From the NCBI RefSeq assembly GCF_016545825.1, contig NC_052622.1:42245263-42309262 (forward strand): a stretch of 64,000 bases of DNA. Direction: 5' to 3'. Origin of the DNA: Eucalyptus grandis. Its lineage: Eukaryota; Streptophyta; Magnoliopsida; Myrtales; Myrtaceae. Below the pieces are notes generated by a model. That model saw only the letters and a list, made by a program, of their open reading frames with translations. It made no database searches and was not told the origin of the DNA. The translations under genes were made by a program, and so were the position numbers. This document shows positions 46,311-59,083 of the stretch, piece after piece (the stretch's first letter is position 1; each line of letters opens with the position of its first letter).

Positions 46311-47918
46311 AAAATTAGAATTCTAATCTAAAAAGTTAGAACTTCAAAATTTCAAAATTTATATATATATCAGTTTAGTCCGAATCGGATGGATGGATGG
46401 GTAGGTGAGTGGACGGATGATTTTACAATTATAATCAAGAAACGGACTCATAATCAACGATTTTGAAAAATTGAAATCGTGAATTAAATTGATCTTATAT
46501 GAGAACCGTCGGTTCGATTCAATTTGATTGTGGTCAATTTTCAATTTTTTTTATTCACACTTAATTATAATGAACCACATATGATCATCAAATCTGATGA
46601 ATAGACACAATGCATATTTCGTTCATTTTGAAGATTATATTCAGGTGATTTGTGGACAACACGTTGTCGTGGTTGGTTATATGCTTTTCCACTCTCTGCC
46701 CCTCTTTTCCCTAATTTACATATATATCACGTCATGCATATGCTTTGGCCCCCTCCCCCCAAATATTATATTTATATATATATATAAAAGGAAAGCCTTT
46801 GTCAACTGTTGAAAGGAAAACAAAATATCTTGTGGACATATTGCTCGGTCAGTAAACTTTACCATAATTGCACAATTCGAAAATCGTGAGCCACGTTCCC
46901 CTGCTGATTCCTCAAATCTAATCATTGCGTAAGTGCAATAATTGTAAGGAGCTGCACTGGTGAAAGTACAACAACGCAATGCTGCTCCCCTCTTTCCCTG
47001 GCCACTGTCGAGCTTTTCCATAAAGCATTAACCGAAGGCCGTTGAATTTTTCCTTGATGGAATGAGGAATTTAGGAAATTTGAACACGTATGCAATAACG
47101 AATTTTTATTTTCCTCTGTTTTTCAATTAATTTTTTATTTCTTTCTCCCCCTCCATCATTCTCTAATAAAATTTTATTTATAGAAATCTCTAATAATATA
47201 CCTAAAAGACTAAAAACATAAAATACGTAATAAATATAAATATATTTATATATTGAATTTTATATTATAAGATATAATTAAATTTGAATATATAAATAAA
47301 ATAAGATTAATTTTAAACATAAAAATGTATTTTTTTGTTATTTCTAATTTATTATATTAGAATTCAAATATTATTTATATTGAAATATATTTTAAATTTG
47401 TTAATTTAAGAAGTTATTTTTTATTTGATAAAAAATTTCCCCTTTCGACTTGTATCCCGTTTATATCCGATTTTCGCCTATATTGAGTAGGTACAAACGT
47501 GAGATATGATCAATTTTATTTTACCTTGAATATTATTATAACTACCAAACGCAACCTAAGGGTTAATATAACGCCTTAAAAAGAAATTAAGTCAATTCGG
47601 AGACTCGGGTTCTTTTAAGTTATGGGTCAATCTTGAAAAGAGCATAAAATACATAATTTTCCAAAATAAAACGATCTCAAACTATATGAAAATTATTTAT
47701 TTTTCCCATGTAAAAATGTAATTGGAGTAATATACCACTTCCAGAATTTCTACCAGCAAGCCTCTTTCTTTCCTGGAAACATCACCTGCAACATTGAAGA
47801 AACACGCTTTTGCTTTAGTCTCATGAACTAAGCAATTTTTTTTCTCAATGAATACAGGGTGCCTAAAGTGGGAATACCAAATACATTTTATCTTTATTGG
47901 AAATGGAACATGTAAAAA
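46311..47918. other. AT-rich intergenic, no gene recognised
   Basis: Very AT-rich, with TA microsatellite-like tracts near 46350 and 46780 and short GGAT repeats near 46390. Short ORFs here lack any recognisable domain. Confidence 0.5.
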
Positions 47919-47930
47919 GTGTGTAAACTC

Positions 47931-48140
47931 ACCACCCACCAGGGTGACGCTGCTGGCGGCGAGCCTCTCCCCCTAATGCAAGGGGAGGAGTTCGATTCCC
48001 AGGTGTCGTAGAGTGACTTACCCTGTGATACATGTGTGGTGGCTAACACGTGTTGCCTCCAGGGTTTATCTCCCATTACCTCGGGTTTTCAAATTGTTTG
48101 TATTGGTACGATATGTGGAATTCCTGGGTTATTAAAAAAA
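47931..48140 (+). mobile_element. tRNA-derived SINE
   Basis: A B-box-like GAGTTCGATTCCC lies at 47988-48000, with an A-box-like stretch upstream (GGGTGACGCTGCTGG). The body has no ORF and ends in ATTAAAAAAAG. Imperfect flanking duplications GTGTAAACTC (47921-47930) and GTGTGAACTC (48152-48161) bracket it. Size, polymerase III boxes, A-rich tail and direct repeats together fit a plant SINE on the plus strand. Confidence 0.72.
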
Positions 48141-48161
48141 GAAAAAAGAACGTGTGAACTC

Positions 48162-48569
48162 CGTGAGAGATGCGAAAAAGCGGGCATAGATGCGTCCTTT
48201 CGCCACCTGCAATAATTGTCCAACTGGTTGCCCAAAGGGTGGTTTCCCCAAGTGATGAGGCTTGCAATTGGAGTTCAGGTCAATCGGTTCCTTGCCGGAC
48301 GGGTCCGTATGTTCACAATGATCGCGTGTGAGATGACAGGATTGTCGTATTCGGTAAAAATTAGTCGGAAATTCAAAAAGTCTCCGCCCACCATTAGGAA
48401 AAAAGAGGAAAACAACACTCGTCAGGCTATAATTCCACAATATAATCATCGCTGAATTAATAAATCCACCACCCGGTACCCTGCACAGGAAGCTGACTTA
48501 TAGGCTGCCCATTATTATGTATGATGGTATAGTTTTTCTCGTTACAAATCATTCCGATACGATGATTAT
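48162..48569. other. Intergenic, no gene recognised
   Basis: Mixed-composition sequence with two overlapping short ORFs of no known family. No repeat termini were identified. Confidence 0.4.
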
Positions 48570-49370
48570 TTAAGTAGCACCAATATTGACACGCGACACG
48601 ACACAACACGACACGCTGATAAATCATTTTTCAAAAAATAGAATATTCCTACACGTTGTATGTTAACTATGTCTTTTTATGTATATTTATCATTTTTATT
48701 AAAAATAATTTAATTCAAATTCACAAATAAATAAATAATAACAAAACCTATAATGAATTTACACTAAAAATATTAATTCACAATTTATTAAACTTACTTA
48801 TTGTTTCAATTTGACAAATTCAACTCCCTAATACATAAAACTTGAACGGAAAAAAACAAATAATTCACATTTTGGACTCGTGTATTAGACTTATCAGAAG
48901 AGAAGAGAAAAAAAAAACTTGGGATTCGATTGTGTATCACGGGAAGTAAGAATCATAAGAGAAAAGAAGGTTGGATTTTTCTTTTTTCCCTATTTATTAT
49001 TTTTATTTTTATTTTTATTTTCACAAATATATATTTTAACTTCTCATTTATTGAAAAATTTTAAAATTGACCTCCTGTGTTGGAACTATATGTTAGAAAC
49101 TAGCATATCCGAATTTCAACTCGAATGTTGAAGAAATTGATTAGGTGCCGATTTTTAGACACCCGTTAACCGAGTGTCAAAGGTGTGTCGAGAAAATCGA
49201 CTAGGTATCGGATACGTGTTGACTAAGTGTCAGAGTGTCAGGAAAATTAACCAGGTGCTAGATTTTTTGATATGTGTTGACTGAGTGTTGAAAAGTGTCC
49301 GAGAGTGTCGGACATGTGTCAGAGTGCTCAACATGACACGAAGACTTTGGAAAAGTGTCGATGCTTCTTA
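48570..49370. mobile_element. Non-autonomous TIR element with 9-bp target duplication (801 bp)
   Basis: The flanking 9-mers GATGATTAT (48561-48569) and GATGATCAT (49371-49379) differ at one base. The ends TTAAGTAGCACC and (reverse complement) TAAGAAGCATCGACAC are imperfect inverted repeats. Subterminal GACACGACACG words on the left and GTGTCxGAxxxGTGTC words on the right are mirrored. AT-rich middle, no transposase. A Mutator-like origin is suggested by the 9-bp duplication. Confidence 0.6.
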
Positions 49371-49379
49371 GATGATCAT

Positions 49380-52300
49380 GTGGTAGACGATTGACTAAGA
49401 TTTTTGCTTTATTAATATCTATGGAATACTTGTTAATTATATTTAATTAGAAGATATATTCATTTTTTAATCTAATGCTTACACGCAAAATGAAAAAAAA
49501 AAAAACATTAGAAGTAATAAATTTTCTTTATTAGGATCTCTAATAAATGCCTTGAAACAGTCGTTAGGAAAATATTAACAATTTGATAAGCATATCCAAA
49601 TCTTTCACATTGGTTGATGTAGTTATATGCATCTAGTAAGACTCCACCGATAAAATGATAATGCTGCCTCAAAACACCCCTATACAGTAGAGCCGAGATT
49701 TAGACACAGGGATTTGTTGCATCTAAACGGACGGCTTGTAATTCCTATCAACCCCATACAAAATTGAGAGAGGTTCTTTTCTTCTTCTTTTTTCTCAAAG
49801 AGCCAGATGAATCTGCATATCTAGAGAGATGCTTATCGAGATCACGACGCGATTTGGTCAACAGAATAATTTGAGGGGACCATCCGTTTTGTTTTTGGTT
49901 CTGTTTTCGTTTGCTAGGTACGATTGGATCGTCGCGGAGGCTAATCGGATTGGTGTCGCAACGTACGACCCTAATGCGACATCAGATATTTATGTTTCCA
50001 ACCCCCCAAAATTATAAAATCTTTAATTTATCCTGGGAAGTGACAACAGCCAAGTATTACGTCGATTGGTGCAGATTAAAAGCAACGACCTTTTCCAGCT
50101 GGAGTTTAGTCAACAACCATCAGCTACGGGCCCTCCAACTTTGCATTATTAACTAATCAAATAATAATAATAAAAAGAACCCTTTTTGAAGGAAATTCCT
50201 TTCGAGATCGCGAAATTTTAGTGGAACCATGGTTAACTGTTCTAAATTTTTTTGTTATTTAAATATTTTAATACTTCCCCTCATGCTTAATTTAGTTTTT
50301 TGTTTGGTACTAAGCATGAAAATGGAGAAAGATTCGAATTTAAAATCTCTAATTCTGATATCATATAAAATTTTGTTATGATCACTTTCAACTATTATAA
50401 GAACTTAAATTTTTAGACGATTGCTTGAAATTGAGATATTCTTGAAAAATAAATGGTGTTAAGAGAAAGGTAGCGTCAATCAAACTCGCTTGATTTTGAC
50501 ATCCATATAAGTTAAATAGATTACTTGATAAGAAGATGATTAGGGTTGGAGCGCGTGCGTAATGGGATGTACCGCGGGCTCGCACCCCAGCCGGCAGTAA
50601 AATCACAATTGATATTGAATTTATCCTTTCTTTCGGGATGTGACTTAATTCGAAACATCTGGTTTCATGGGAACCTGGGTCCGTGTGGAACATAAACGAT
50701 AATCGATGGATTGAGTTTAAAATTTCGAAATCTTGGACCGACGACACCTATGCTGAAAGTGATGATTGTACCCAAAAGCACGGAATTTAATTAGTTTGAG
50801 TAGATTGTGTCATCGTGAAAAAACTACCCCGGCCTCCCCCATGCTTCCACTGGGATTGCATTATTATATAGCATCCAGTGGAATAATAATTATAATAATA
50901 TGATAATACTCCACAAAATTAGTTAATACATACATTAGAAAGCTACTTTATGAGCTAGTATTAGTATAATGAAAAGCAGAAGAGGAAGTCAAACCCCTTT
51001 TAAAAAAGAATTTAACTGATGGAGGAACCTTATCCTGAATTATAGAATCAGGCATTATCTAAAACACGCAATGTGATCACTTGTCGCATTCCCGTTGAAA
51101 ATGCAAAAAGCTTGGCCTTCACTGAAAAGAGGAAGCCGACCTTTGCCCACTACCCGCTTGAATGGCACACTCGATTTCCACAAAAAAAAAAATGGAGACC
51201 ATCCAATAGAAAAACCTCAGCTATGTTCGGTTGTCTAGACAATTTTATTGGATCGGATTTTCCCATCCAATTTTTGTTGACTTTGGATATAAATGAATTC
51301 AAATAAATATTATCCAAATGATTATATAATTTCCACGCTTAAGATTAAAAATAAATCAATATTAAAGATTACCATTGGCAAAAGCTTCCTTGAGTTGTGT
51401 TCCACATCTGTAACCTCATAATTTTTACTTTTCCAAATTTCACATATAATATATCCCACTTCTTAGATGCATTTTTTTTATCCGGACTTACATTTGGATT
51501 TCGCGTCATTCCAAATATTGATAATTCTCCGATCCAAAGTTGATTGGGTCCACCAAACAAAGTTTCAAGAGTTTCGACTTTTAAGGTTAATGCATCAGTT
51601 TCGGGATTCAAAGATCAAGTCGATGCATCGATTTCAAAAGGTGGTTATCATTACGGTATCTGTCTATCTTATGGCGTCCTTCCTGAAAAGTCAGGGAACG
51701 ATTCATGTGAGTGAGAACTACTTTTACAATAGTTTACATGCAGAGTTCATCTAGATCCAGGCTCGATATAACCCAGCTCTTCCTAGGCAGCAACATGACC
51801 AAATGCAAGCTAGAGATAAGGCCCTTTTGCAACCATACAGTTCGTGAGGATCGCAAGCAGGATTCGATCTCGCAATCGGGCAATAACATGAAGACATTGC
51901 CTCCTTCGCAGTGTTGGAAAGAACTGAAAGAGAAAGAAGTCTGGGCCACTCTGCAGGAGGATTAGGGCCTGAAGCTTCTGATGGACCTACCATCTCATGC
52001 CTTCTTTTGTCTTCAACTCTCAAGGGCCGCTGATATGGATCACAGGGCGTTCAGCCCGATGGCTTGGGCTGAGATAGGGGCAAACCGACCGGGAGGGTTA
52101 TGGGACCGGATCCTAGAGACGAGGCAGGAAACAAAGCGCTGCCAGGACCACAGGTGCAGGAAATCTTGAGCCAATTGAGGCGCTCTCATTCGACTTCTCC
52201 CGCAAAATGAAAATAATAATTTCAATCATAACTTACAAAGAAAATTGGAATCCTTTGTCAATGGTGGTCTAACATTTCTCGACGTGAGGAACTAATCGAC

Positions 52301-52713
52301 GATACTGTTCACTAACAAAACTCAATGTCTTATTCCCAGTTCTCTAGAGCCCTTCACACCCATCAGATAGATCACAAAGTCAGCTGTGATGGGGGGATTA
52401 AACAGCATCAGAACCAGAATTTCATTACAACATCATCTTGAGCAGCTAGAGGAGTTAAGATTGCATGAGATGCTCAAAATTTCACATAAACAACACCCAG
52501 AAGTATAGAAAGTAGTATGTTCTTTGATGCATTCACAGTGAATGCTTCTTCGTGCCTCGGTGAGTGAAACTTGCCATGTGATCATTGCACAGGCAACACT
52601 AAATAAGCACAGAGAAAGGAAGAAGAAAAAAGAATTTCAAAGAAAATAAAAACAAAAAAGGAACAAAACCGGAGGACTATGATACAGCATGAGGATGCTA
52701 ATTAATGGCAACT
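49380..52713. other. Intergenic, no gene supported
   Basis: AT-rich with short ORFs on both strands (for example 49829-50017 and 51711-52225). Some have more balanced composition (51750-52200, GC-richer than the surroundings), but no domain or splice chain was recognised. The last few hundred bases before 52714 are the probable 3' UTR of the LUL-like gene. Confidence 0.45.
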
Positions 52714-55699
52714 TCATTCGTCAGAAGCACCGCTGACCTTGATCTCCAGAAGCCTCTCAACTGGTTGCCGGCAAATGGGACACCTGTTTGTCTGGAACCT
52801 CAAAACCTTGGCACACCCGCTACACATACACTGTACCATGGAGAGAGAGAGAGGAAATCAAAACTGCCCTCTTGATAGACCAGTTACATTGTGTAAGTAA
52901 AGGATTGTTGAAGGAGGGAGGAAAGTGAAGCATTTAGTGCTAAAGCTGACCATAACACACTGATGATATGAATGCCATACGATGTTGTCACCGTTAAACC
53001 CAAACAAGCAACACCAAATAAAAAATTCAATCAGACATTTTCACTTCAGGATGAGTTGAATACTTCAACATTCCTAAACCACCATCATGAGCAAAATCGG
53101 ATGCTGGAAACCCCTCAAAACATTCAGTAACCTTCAATGGTAAATTAATGCAGAATAGCATGTATCTTCCTCTAGGCTTGGAATTAATTCACCTTTTTAC
53201 CTTTTCCTTATCTTTATTCAGAAAGTTGCTACCATGGAGTGAAGCAATTAACATGATCCTCTGGTGATTGAACAACTCTTGTATAATCCAGTAAAGCAAG
53301 ATTTCAAACTGGTTTTGATAATTTGACAAAGAACTCAAAAGAATTCAGGCAAGAATAAAACGAACTTTTCTAGTCATACACACCTTGACAAGCCTCAAGC
53401 GAGAATTTACAATCCAGTGAGGCTTCACAGTGCTACACCAAAAAGAAAAGTTAGGGAAGCATAATTACCATGTGTCGGCAGGGAAGGACAGTTGTGTCCC
53501 TTGGTTCTGACAGGCAGATCACACATTCCTTTCCAGGGTCATTTCCATCAACATCACTCTCGACCGAGTTCCCGATGCCATAAATCTCCTGCAGCTCATA
53601 CCTCATCCCATTCACCCACAAGATCTGCTTCACGACCCGCACCTGATATTCGCCCTTCTCCTTCTCAAACACAGCCTGAGTAATCTGAGAGTTCACGGTT
53701 CCAGACATGGCATTCCCGTCAGGACCTTTCTGGGTACCCAAGGATGCCTCTGCCTTCACTGCTAGAGGATACACGTCAGTGTTACTATATCTTAATTCTG
53801 TCTCCTCGAACATTGAAAATCCGATTCCTGTTCCAGAGGGCTGTTTAAACTTCTGGCCAAGACCTTCCTTGAATTCCACCATTACTGGTGGTAGAAGGTC
53901 TTGTTTCATTGCACCGAGACTACAGTCCTCCACTTCCTTTGCAAAGAAAACCAAAGTGATTCTGTAGCAAGACTATAAAATTAGACGGATGACAAAATAA
54001 CAGAGAACGGATTATTTAAACAATGTCAGTTTGACAATTTTTCCAATCTATTGGTTGACAATATAAGAATGAAGACAACAGATGAATAAGCTCTCCCAAA
54101 TCAGAGGTCAGACATGTTCCAATCAAATTTACGACACTCTAATACAAAGATTAGACAATTTCTACTGCCAAAAAAGAGATTGTTTAACACAAGCAACATG
54201 CCTAAAACGATCAACGCACAGCAATCCCATTAAACCATCTTTTCAAAGGAGGAGATAACCATGAAGTCCCACATTTATATCGGCAGTGTAAGATGTAAGT
54301 GACATCAGCAAGAAAAAAAACAAGCAGTGCAAAATGCTCAAAGATGCACCTTAACTACAGTCAAGCTCACAAGCCAATATTTAGTTTCTTAAGAACCCAT
54401 TCACTACCATAACTCTGCACCTCTCGATGAAAAGAAGCATTTCAGCACTTGCTATATCTCTCTATCGCAATCCATAACTCTGTTGAATTATGTGTTTCTT
54501 ATCACAATATAGAGAACTCCTCACAAGCTATCGGCATGAAAAAAGGGAGAAACATTCAAGAAGTGTTCACTCGTTTAGACAACGCACCAGTAACTGTTGC
54601 TTGCATCTCCTTCATAATGCTCAGTGTTTGTCCCTTGCAAACCATCCACAATACTCTCGCTTCATTACAAATTCATAATATCTTAGGCTATGGTATGTCA
54701 GGTCGATCACATTGTCATCCCCCATCAATAAGTCTGCTAAACTACAAAAGCTTATTTTCAACCCATCATACTTTAAGAATCTCCTTGACATTTCATCCGA
54801 ACACAGCATGAGTATATGCTGAACTGAGTTGCAGCATACAGATTTTATATCCTTCCTAAGCATCCAAACATCAACTTCACACTATAAGTTTGTTACATTG
54901 TGAGGAGAAATTAATAAAGAAAGTCGGTGCATCGAGGCATGAAGACAATTAACCAAACAGAAAGTGCCATCGTCCCTCCACGGATCAAATTAGTGAAAAC
55001 ATGCCCGCGACGTATTTATATTACACAAAATCCTTTTCTACCAGATACTCTATTCTCTGCAGTATCACATCACATCAAATAATCCATGGAGAGATCAACC
55101 TAACGTAAGGTAAATTACAGATTGCACTTCAAGACCATGATCGAACAAAAGCTAGATTCTAACAAAACCAGTACAGAAGCTACAAAAAGCGAATACCTTC
55201 CATCGACAGTGGCGTCAAAAGTGAAGGAAACCAGAAACTTCCCAGGATTCTCCTCATCAGGCTCAATCCTCAGTGTCTCCTTCTTTATGTTCACAGCATT
55301 CCTAATGGTAACCGCCTTCTGGTGCTCCACATAAGGCATCATCATAACCGGCCCGCACGGGTACCTCCCGCCGACCCAATTCCCGTGGCCCTGCTCCGCA
55401 TGCGGCGGACCGCCACCTCCCCGCGGCGCCTGGTGGTGGTGGTGGTGGTCGTACGGCGCCGGGAGCGGCATGGGCATCGCCGGCGGGGGCGGAGGGTAAT
55501 AGGCAGGGTACTGGTAGTACTGCGGAGGGGGGTTAGGGCTCGGGTACTGGGGCGGGTACGTCGTCGCCGCCGCGACGACGTACCTGTTGGAGGTGACCTC
55601 CGGGGGCTGCGGCGGTTGCTCCCCCGGGGGGAAATGGTGGGTGCGCCGTCTCCCGTGCCTCCGGCGGCCGCTCCCGCCGGTGCTTCCGCTGTTGCCCAT
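52714..55699 (-). CDS. LUL/LOG2-like RING E3 ubiquitin ligase, 370 aa
   Basis: Three exons in transcript order: 55699-55197, 53961-53469 and 52830-52714. The sum is 1,113 nt and closes in frame. The N-terminus MGNSGS fits N-myristoylation. A Pro/Tyr/His-rich region follows to about residue 110, then the DAR2-type domain (about 125-290, with [21 protein letters not shown] beginning at about 125). A C3HC4 RING has C314, C317, C329, H331, C335, C338, C349 and C352, and the intron falls exactly after CRHM. LOG2/LUL proteins act at membranes in amino-acid export control and abscisic-acid responses; which LUL this is was not resolved. The length matches the family (about 360-380). Confidence 0.94.
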
Positions 55700-55869
55700 G
55701 GAATTCCTTCGGGCAAAAAGGAAAAAAAGAAAAAAAGGACAACTGGGTTTTCCGATCCAATCGAAATCAGGCGACTAGCCAAGAAGCATTGGACTGTTCA
55801 GGCATCAAAAAGCGAACTTCACCATCGAAACCATCACAAATCGCAAGGATGCAGAAGAGAAACTCTGCG

Positions 55870-55882
55870 ATCCGGGAGAGCC

Positions 55883-55918
<36 letters not shown>

Positions 55919-56020
55919 AAGGGTAATGGGATTGGAGTAGAGCTATGGAGGAAGATTTTGATCAAGGGTAGGGGTGATTGGTTGCGTAAAGCTCCACCCA
56001 AAACGCCATTGATGACAAAC

Positions 56021-56060
<40 letters not shown>

Positions 56061-56062
56061 CC
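55870..56062 (-). promoter_or_regulatory. (GA)n tracts in the LUL-like gene leader/promoter
   Basis: Two long GA runs (about 55883-55914 and 56025-56055) lie 170-360 bp upstream of the LUL-like start codon; they are CT runs on the sense strand. Such tracts are common in plant leaders and bind GAGA/BPC factors. A role here is inference. Confidence 0.5.
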
Positions 56063-56129
56063 AAACCCACAAAGCTATTCTCTCTCTCTGTCTCTCCTGC
56101 TCCTTTAACCAACTTTTTTAGATATAATT

Positions 56130-58240
56130 AATTAGTGCGAGTAATATTTAATTTTTTTTTTGCAATTACATGAAATTGGAGTTTCGTGGTTTAAAGAAAG
56201 ATGGGACATAACTAAGGTAAGATTTACCGACAGACGTGCCAGAGCTCCACTTCCGGCGATTATGCAGGTTTTTGTTCCCTCCCGGGCAAAAATCCTTCCA
56301 CCTGCATTCGCTTTGGATCTTCAACTACCATGTTGCGTTACGGAAACATTTTCAGAAAATAGTTTTTTTTTTTTTTGGGGGGGGGGACACGGGGGAGTTA
56401 GCCATATTGTATTTCTGTGCAACAATCATGAAACTCATTTACTTTGGTCAAGTTTTTTTAATTTAAGAAAATAGATCTTTTTATCAACAAGCTGTGCATA
56501 ACATATCGAAAGCACATCCCCATCTTATCACTTGAAATAAAAATCTCAAACCTCCATTTCACCATTGAATTAGCTATCGTCGTATGGATTAGTCATCATA
56601 TCGTTGCATTAAGGAAAAACATAGATGCTACTGCCGAGGTTTATTATGTTGTTCAATTTGTAAAAACCAAGAATTTCAAAAATCCAAAATACCAAAGATA
56701 TATATTCTCTTTCAACAAATAGGAACTATTGGAGTATAGATATTTTGTAGGGCAATTTAATTTGTACTAGTTCTCATAATATCACATAACGTGGTTAGAG
56801 AATTTCAATATGCTCGATCATGTCGTGATGCAGAAGAAATCACAAACAAGTCAAATCCCAGAATTAGAATGGCGGGAGGAGTTTGGTCTGAATCTTGCAT
56901 TCCTTGAGAAGGGTATTTTGTTGAAGTCATACCCTTCCAAGACAATAGTACCTTCCTCGTCCACAGAACACGTTCTGACCACGGGATCTCGATGAACCAT
57001 ATTTTCATCAATTCGATAATTTCACTTTCGAAATTTGATTGAGTAAGGGATTTGTTAAACGTATATGGTCAATCAACCATAATCAAATGAAAGAAAAAAT
57101 ATCGAGCAAAGCATCACGCCCGCAAAACTTTAACAAAAGGCGAGCGCGTTTTTGCGTGTTTCGTCTCGTCGCGAATATAAAAGCAAAAGGGAGCTTGACG
57201 GTCGAGGGAGACGCATCAGTCGTTTTCCTCATGATTGCTCAATCCAAATCTTTGGGTAGGCTTGATGCAGCCTCAAATTTAGAATTAAGGGTTTAAAAAG
57301 GTTTATTTGTCTGGAAAAAATTATTTTAAAAAAAAAATTTCAATTTTTTGACATTTGAATAACCAAAAACTAATCGACCAATGAAAGACATTTTTCTTAT
57401 TGAAAAATAACAAACTTAGATTTTCATGTAAAAAAATTGAAAGCTAGATATTCTGGCAAGAGAAATCACTTCTTTTCTAAACCACCAAACAAATATAAAT
57501 AAAATATTTTATTTGAAAATGATTTGACAGTAACCTCATCTTAAGAAAAAGATTAAAGTTGTGATAAGCTCCCTTAAGCTTTTTAATCACTGGAAAGACC
57601 AAGTGGGAAAGCACGCGGATATAATTATGCTCTACACGTGTACTCCACCACGCCATTAAAGAAACGGCAACCACAAAAAGAACAGCCCATCTCTCTCTCT
57701 CTCTCTCATCTCCACTTCGAATTCACATTCATCTTTTCGCTTCGAAGTACAAGAGAGAAGTCTTCAATACCAGTTTCCTCGTCAAGTAAAAACGACAGGT
57801 TGAAGTTCAAATGTCTCTGCATCTTCAGATAGAAAAGAGAAAAGGGGTGTAGATGCCTTGAGTCAACGAGGAAGGGTGGTACATGTATTCCAAATTATAT
57901 ATTCCTCAACCACGGCAGACTTGCCATGTTTGAAAAGATATTCGTTATCCAACCATCAAGTCGACAAAATGCAGCAATTCGGCAGGCAGCAGCAGATCCA
58001 TAAATTATATAGGCAAACGGGAGATTGTTTACTCACTCCGCAATACTCCGCAAATCAAGTTTCTCCCCGGAACGGTCAGGAGAGAAGCCGCATCACATAA
58101 ATAAAACTCACAACACGCTTATTTGAGTCACAGGTGCTGTCTGCCTATGTTTAAACAATCACTGAATTAGCTATTCATGATGCATCTCAGACATGCGACA
58201 GTGCAGCGCCAATTGCACATGCTACCAGATTACATGAAGA
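56130..58240. other. Intergenic between the LUL-like and V-ATPase G genes
   Basis: AT-rich, with no recognised gene. A CT microsatellite lies near 57690, and the ORF 57858-58100 has no family match I can name. Toward 58240 the sequence is probably the 3' UTR of the V-ATPase gene. Confidence 0.45.
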
Positions 58241-58262
58241 TTACTTCTTTGCAAGCAAAGGC

Positions 58263-59081
58263 CTAATTCTTCACAGTTGTCACCTGCTTCAGAAGCATCT
58301 GCACAACATCATGTGATATTCTGCCACCTTCTAATTTTAGGTTGGTTATCTTGATGTCAGTCTCTTCTTCGAGCCGCTTCACATTGGCACCTGAGTCTCC
58401 GCTACTCTGTTGATTGATCGCAAGGCAACATGGAAACCAAGTCAGCAGTTATCGACATTCTAAAAGAGGCCAAGTCTACAAGATAATTGATGTTTTGAGA
58501 ACTCAAAGATGATCAGGGACTGTTTCTTTGCAGACCAGAAAGTGTACTAAGGATAAGGAAACTAATTTGTTTCCTCGTATCAATGAAATCAACACAAACT
58601 TACCGCTGCAACCTTTTTCTGGAAAGCAGAATCCATCTGAGACCGATATTCTGCAATTTCCTGTTCAGCCTCTTCTTTGGCTTGTTTCAGTCTGGTCATT
58701 TTTGCTGAAAAGGCAGAGTTTAAGTTACGATAGGACTAGCCTTAAAAACACAAACCTGAAAGCTTTTAACAAGTGCTGAAGAAATCACTTTTCATCCCAC
58801 CCGAGTGTCAGATCATTCTTTAACAACATATTCCCCCATTAAAAAGAAACTAATGTAAGAGATACACTAACTTTCATATCCTCCTCGCATGTAAAAGTAA
58901 ATGCAATGCGTGTTGAACATTGGGACTTCAAATTCAAGAGTGGAAGCAATATGCTGATGCATCAAATTGTCAGGGAAGCTCATGATGTCATACCATTTCG
59001 GGCAGCATTAACAATTTGTTGAGCTTCTTGTTCTGCAGCAAGCAACTGCTGAATCCCACCCTGTCCCCTATTGGCTTCCAT
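58263..59081 (-). CDS. VHA-G: V-type proton ATPase subunit G, 110 aa
   Basis: Three coding exons in transcript order: 59081-58994, 58704-58604 and 58406-58263. The sum is 333 nt and closes in frame. The product starts [21 protein letters not shown], continues with the helical [21 protein letters not shown], and ends [14 protein letters not shown]. Subunit G is part of the peripheral stalk of the vacuolar/endomembrane proton pump, paired with subunit E. The length fits the plant family (about 110). An acceptor CAG ends two bases before the ATG, so the leader is spliced: a likely donor lies at 61150 (CGTCAG/GTACGC on the sense strand), giving a 5'-UTR intron of about 2.07 kb. Confidence 0.95.
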
Positions 59082-59083
59082 TC

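Noticed and set aside
47988..48000. Possible tRNA gene from the B-box-like motif
   Set aside because: No clover-leaf acceptor pairing or anticodon arm could be drawn; the A-rich tail and flanking duplication fit a SINE better.
54449..54811. Plus-strand ORF of 120 codons
   Set aside because: It is antisense to the first intron of the LUL-like gene and has no recognisable domain or codon pattern.
55322..56131. Plus-strand ORF of 269 codons
   Set aside because: It is antisense to exon 1 and the leader of the LUL-like gene; the Arg-rich translation is a shadow of the Pro/His-rich coding strand and GA repeats.
52714..59081. A functional cluster of ubiquitin-related and proton-pump genes
   Set aside because: Neighbouring plant genes are usually unrelated; no shared regulatory sequence was seen that would tie the E3 ligases, WD40 protein and V-ATPase subunit together.
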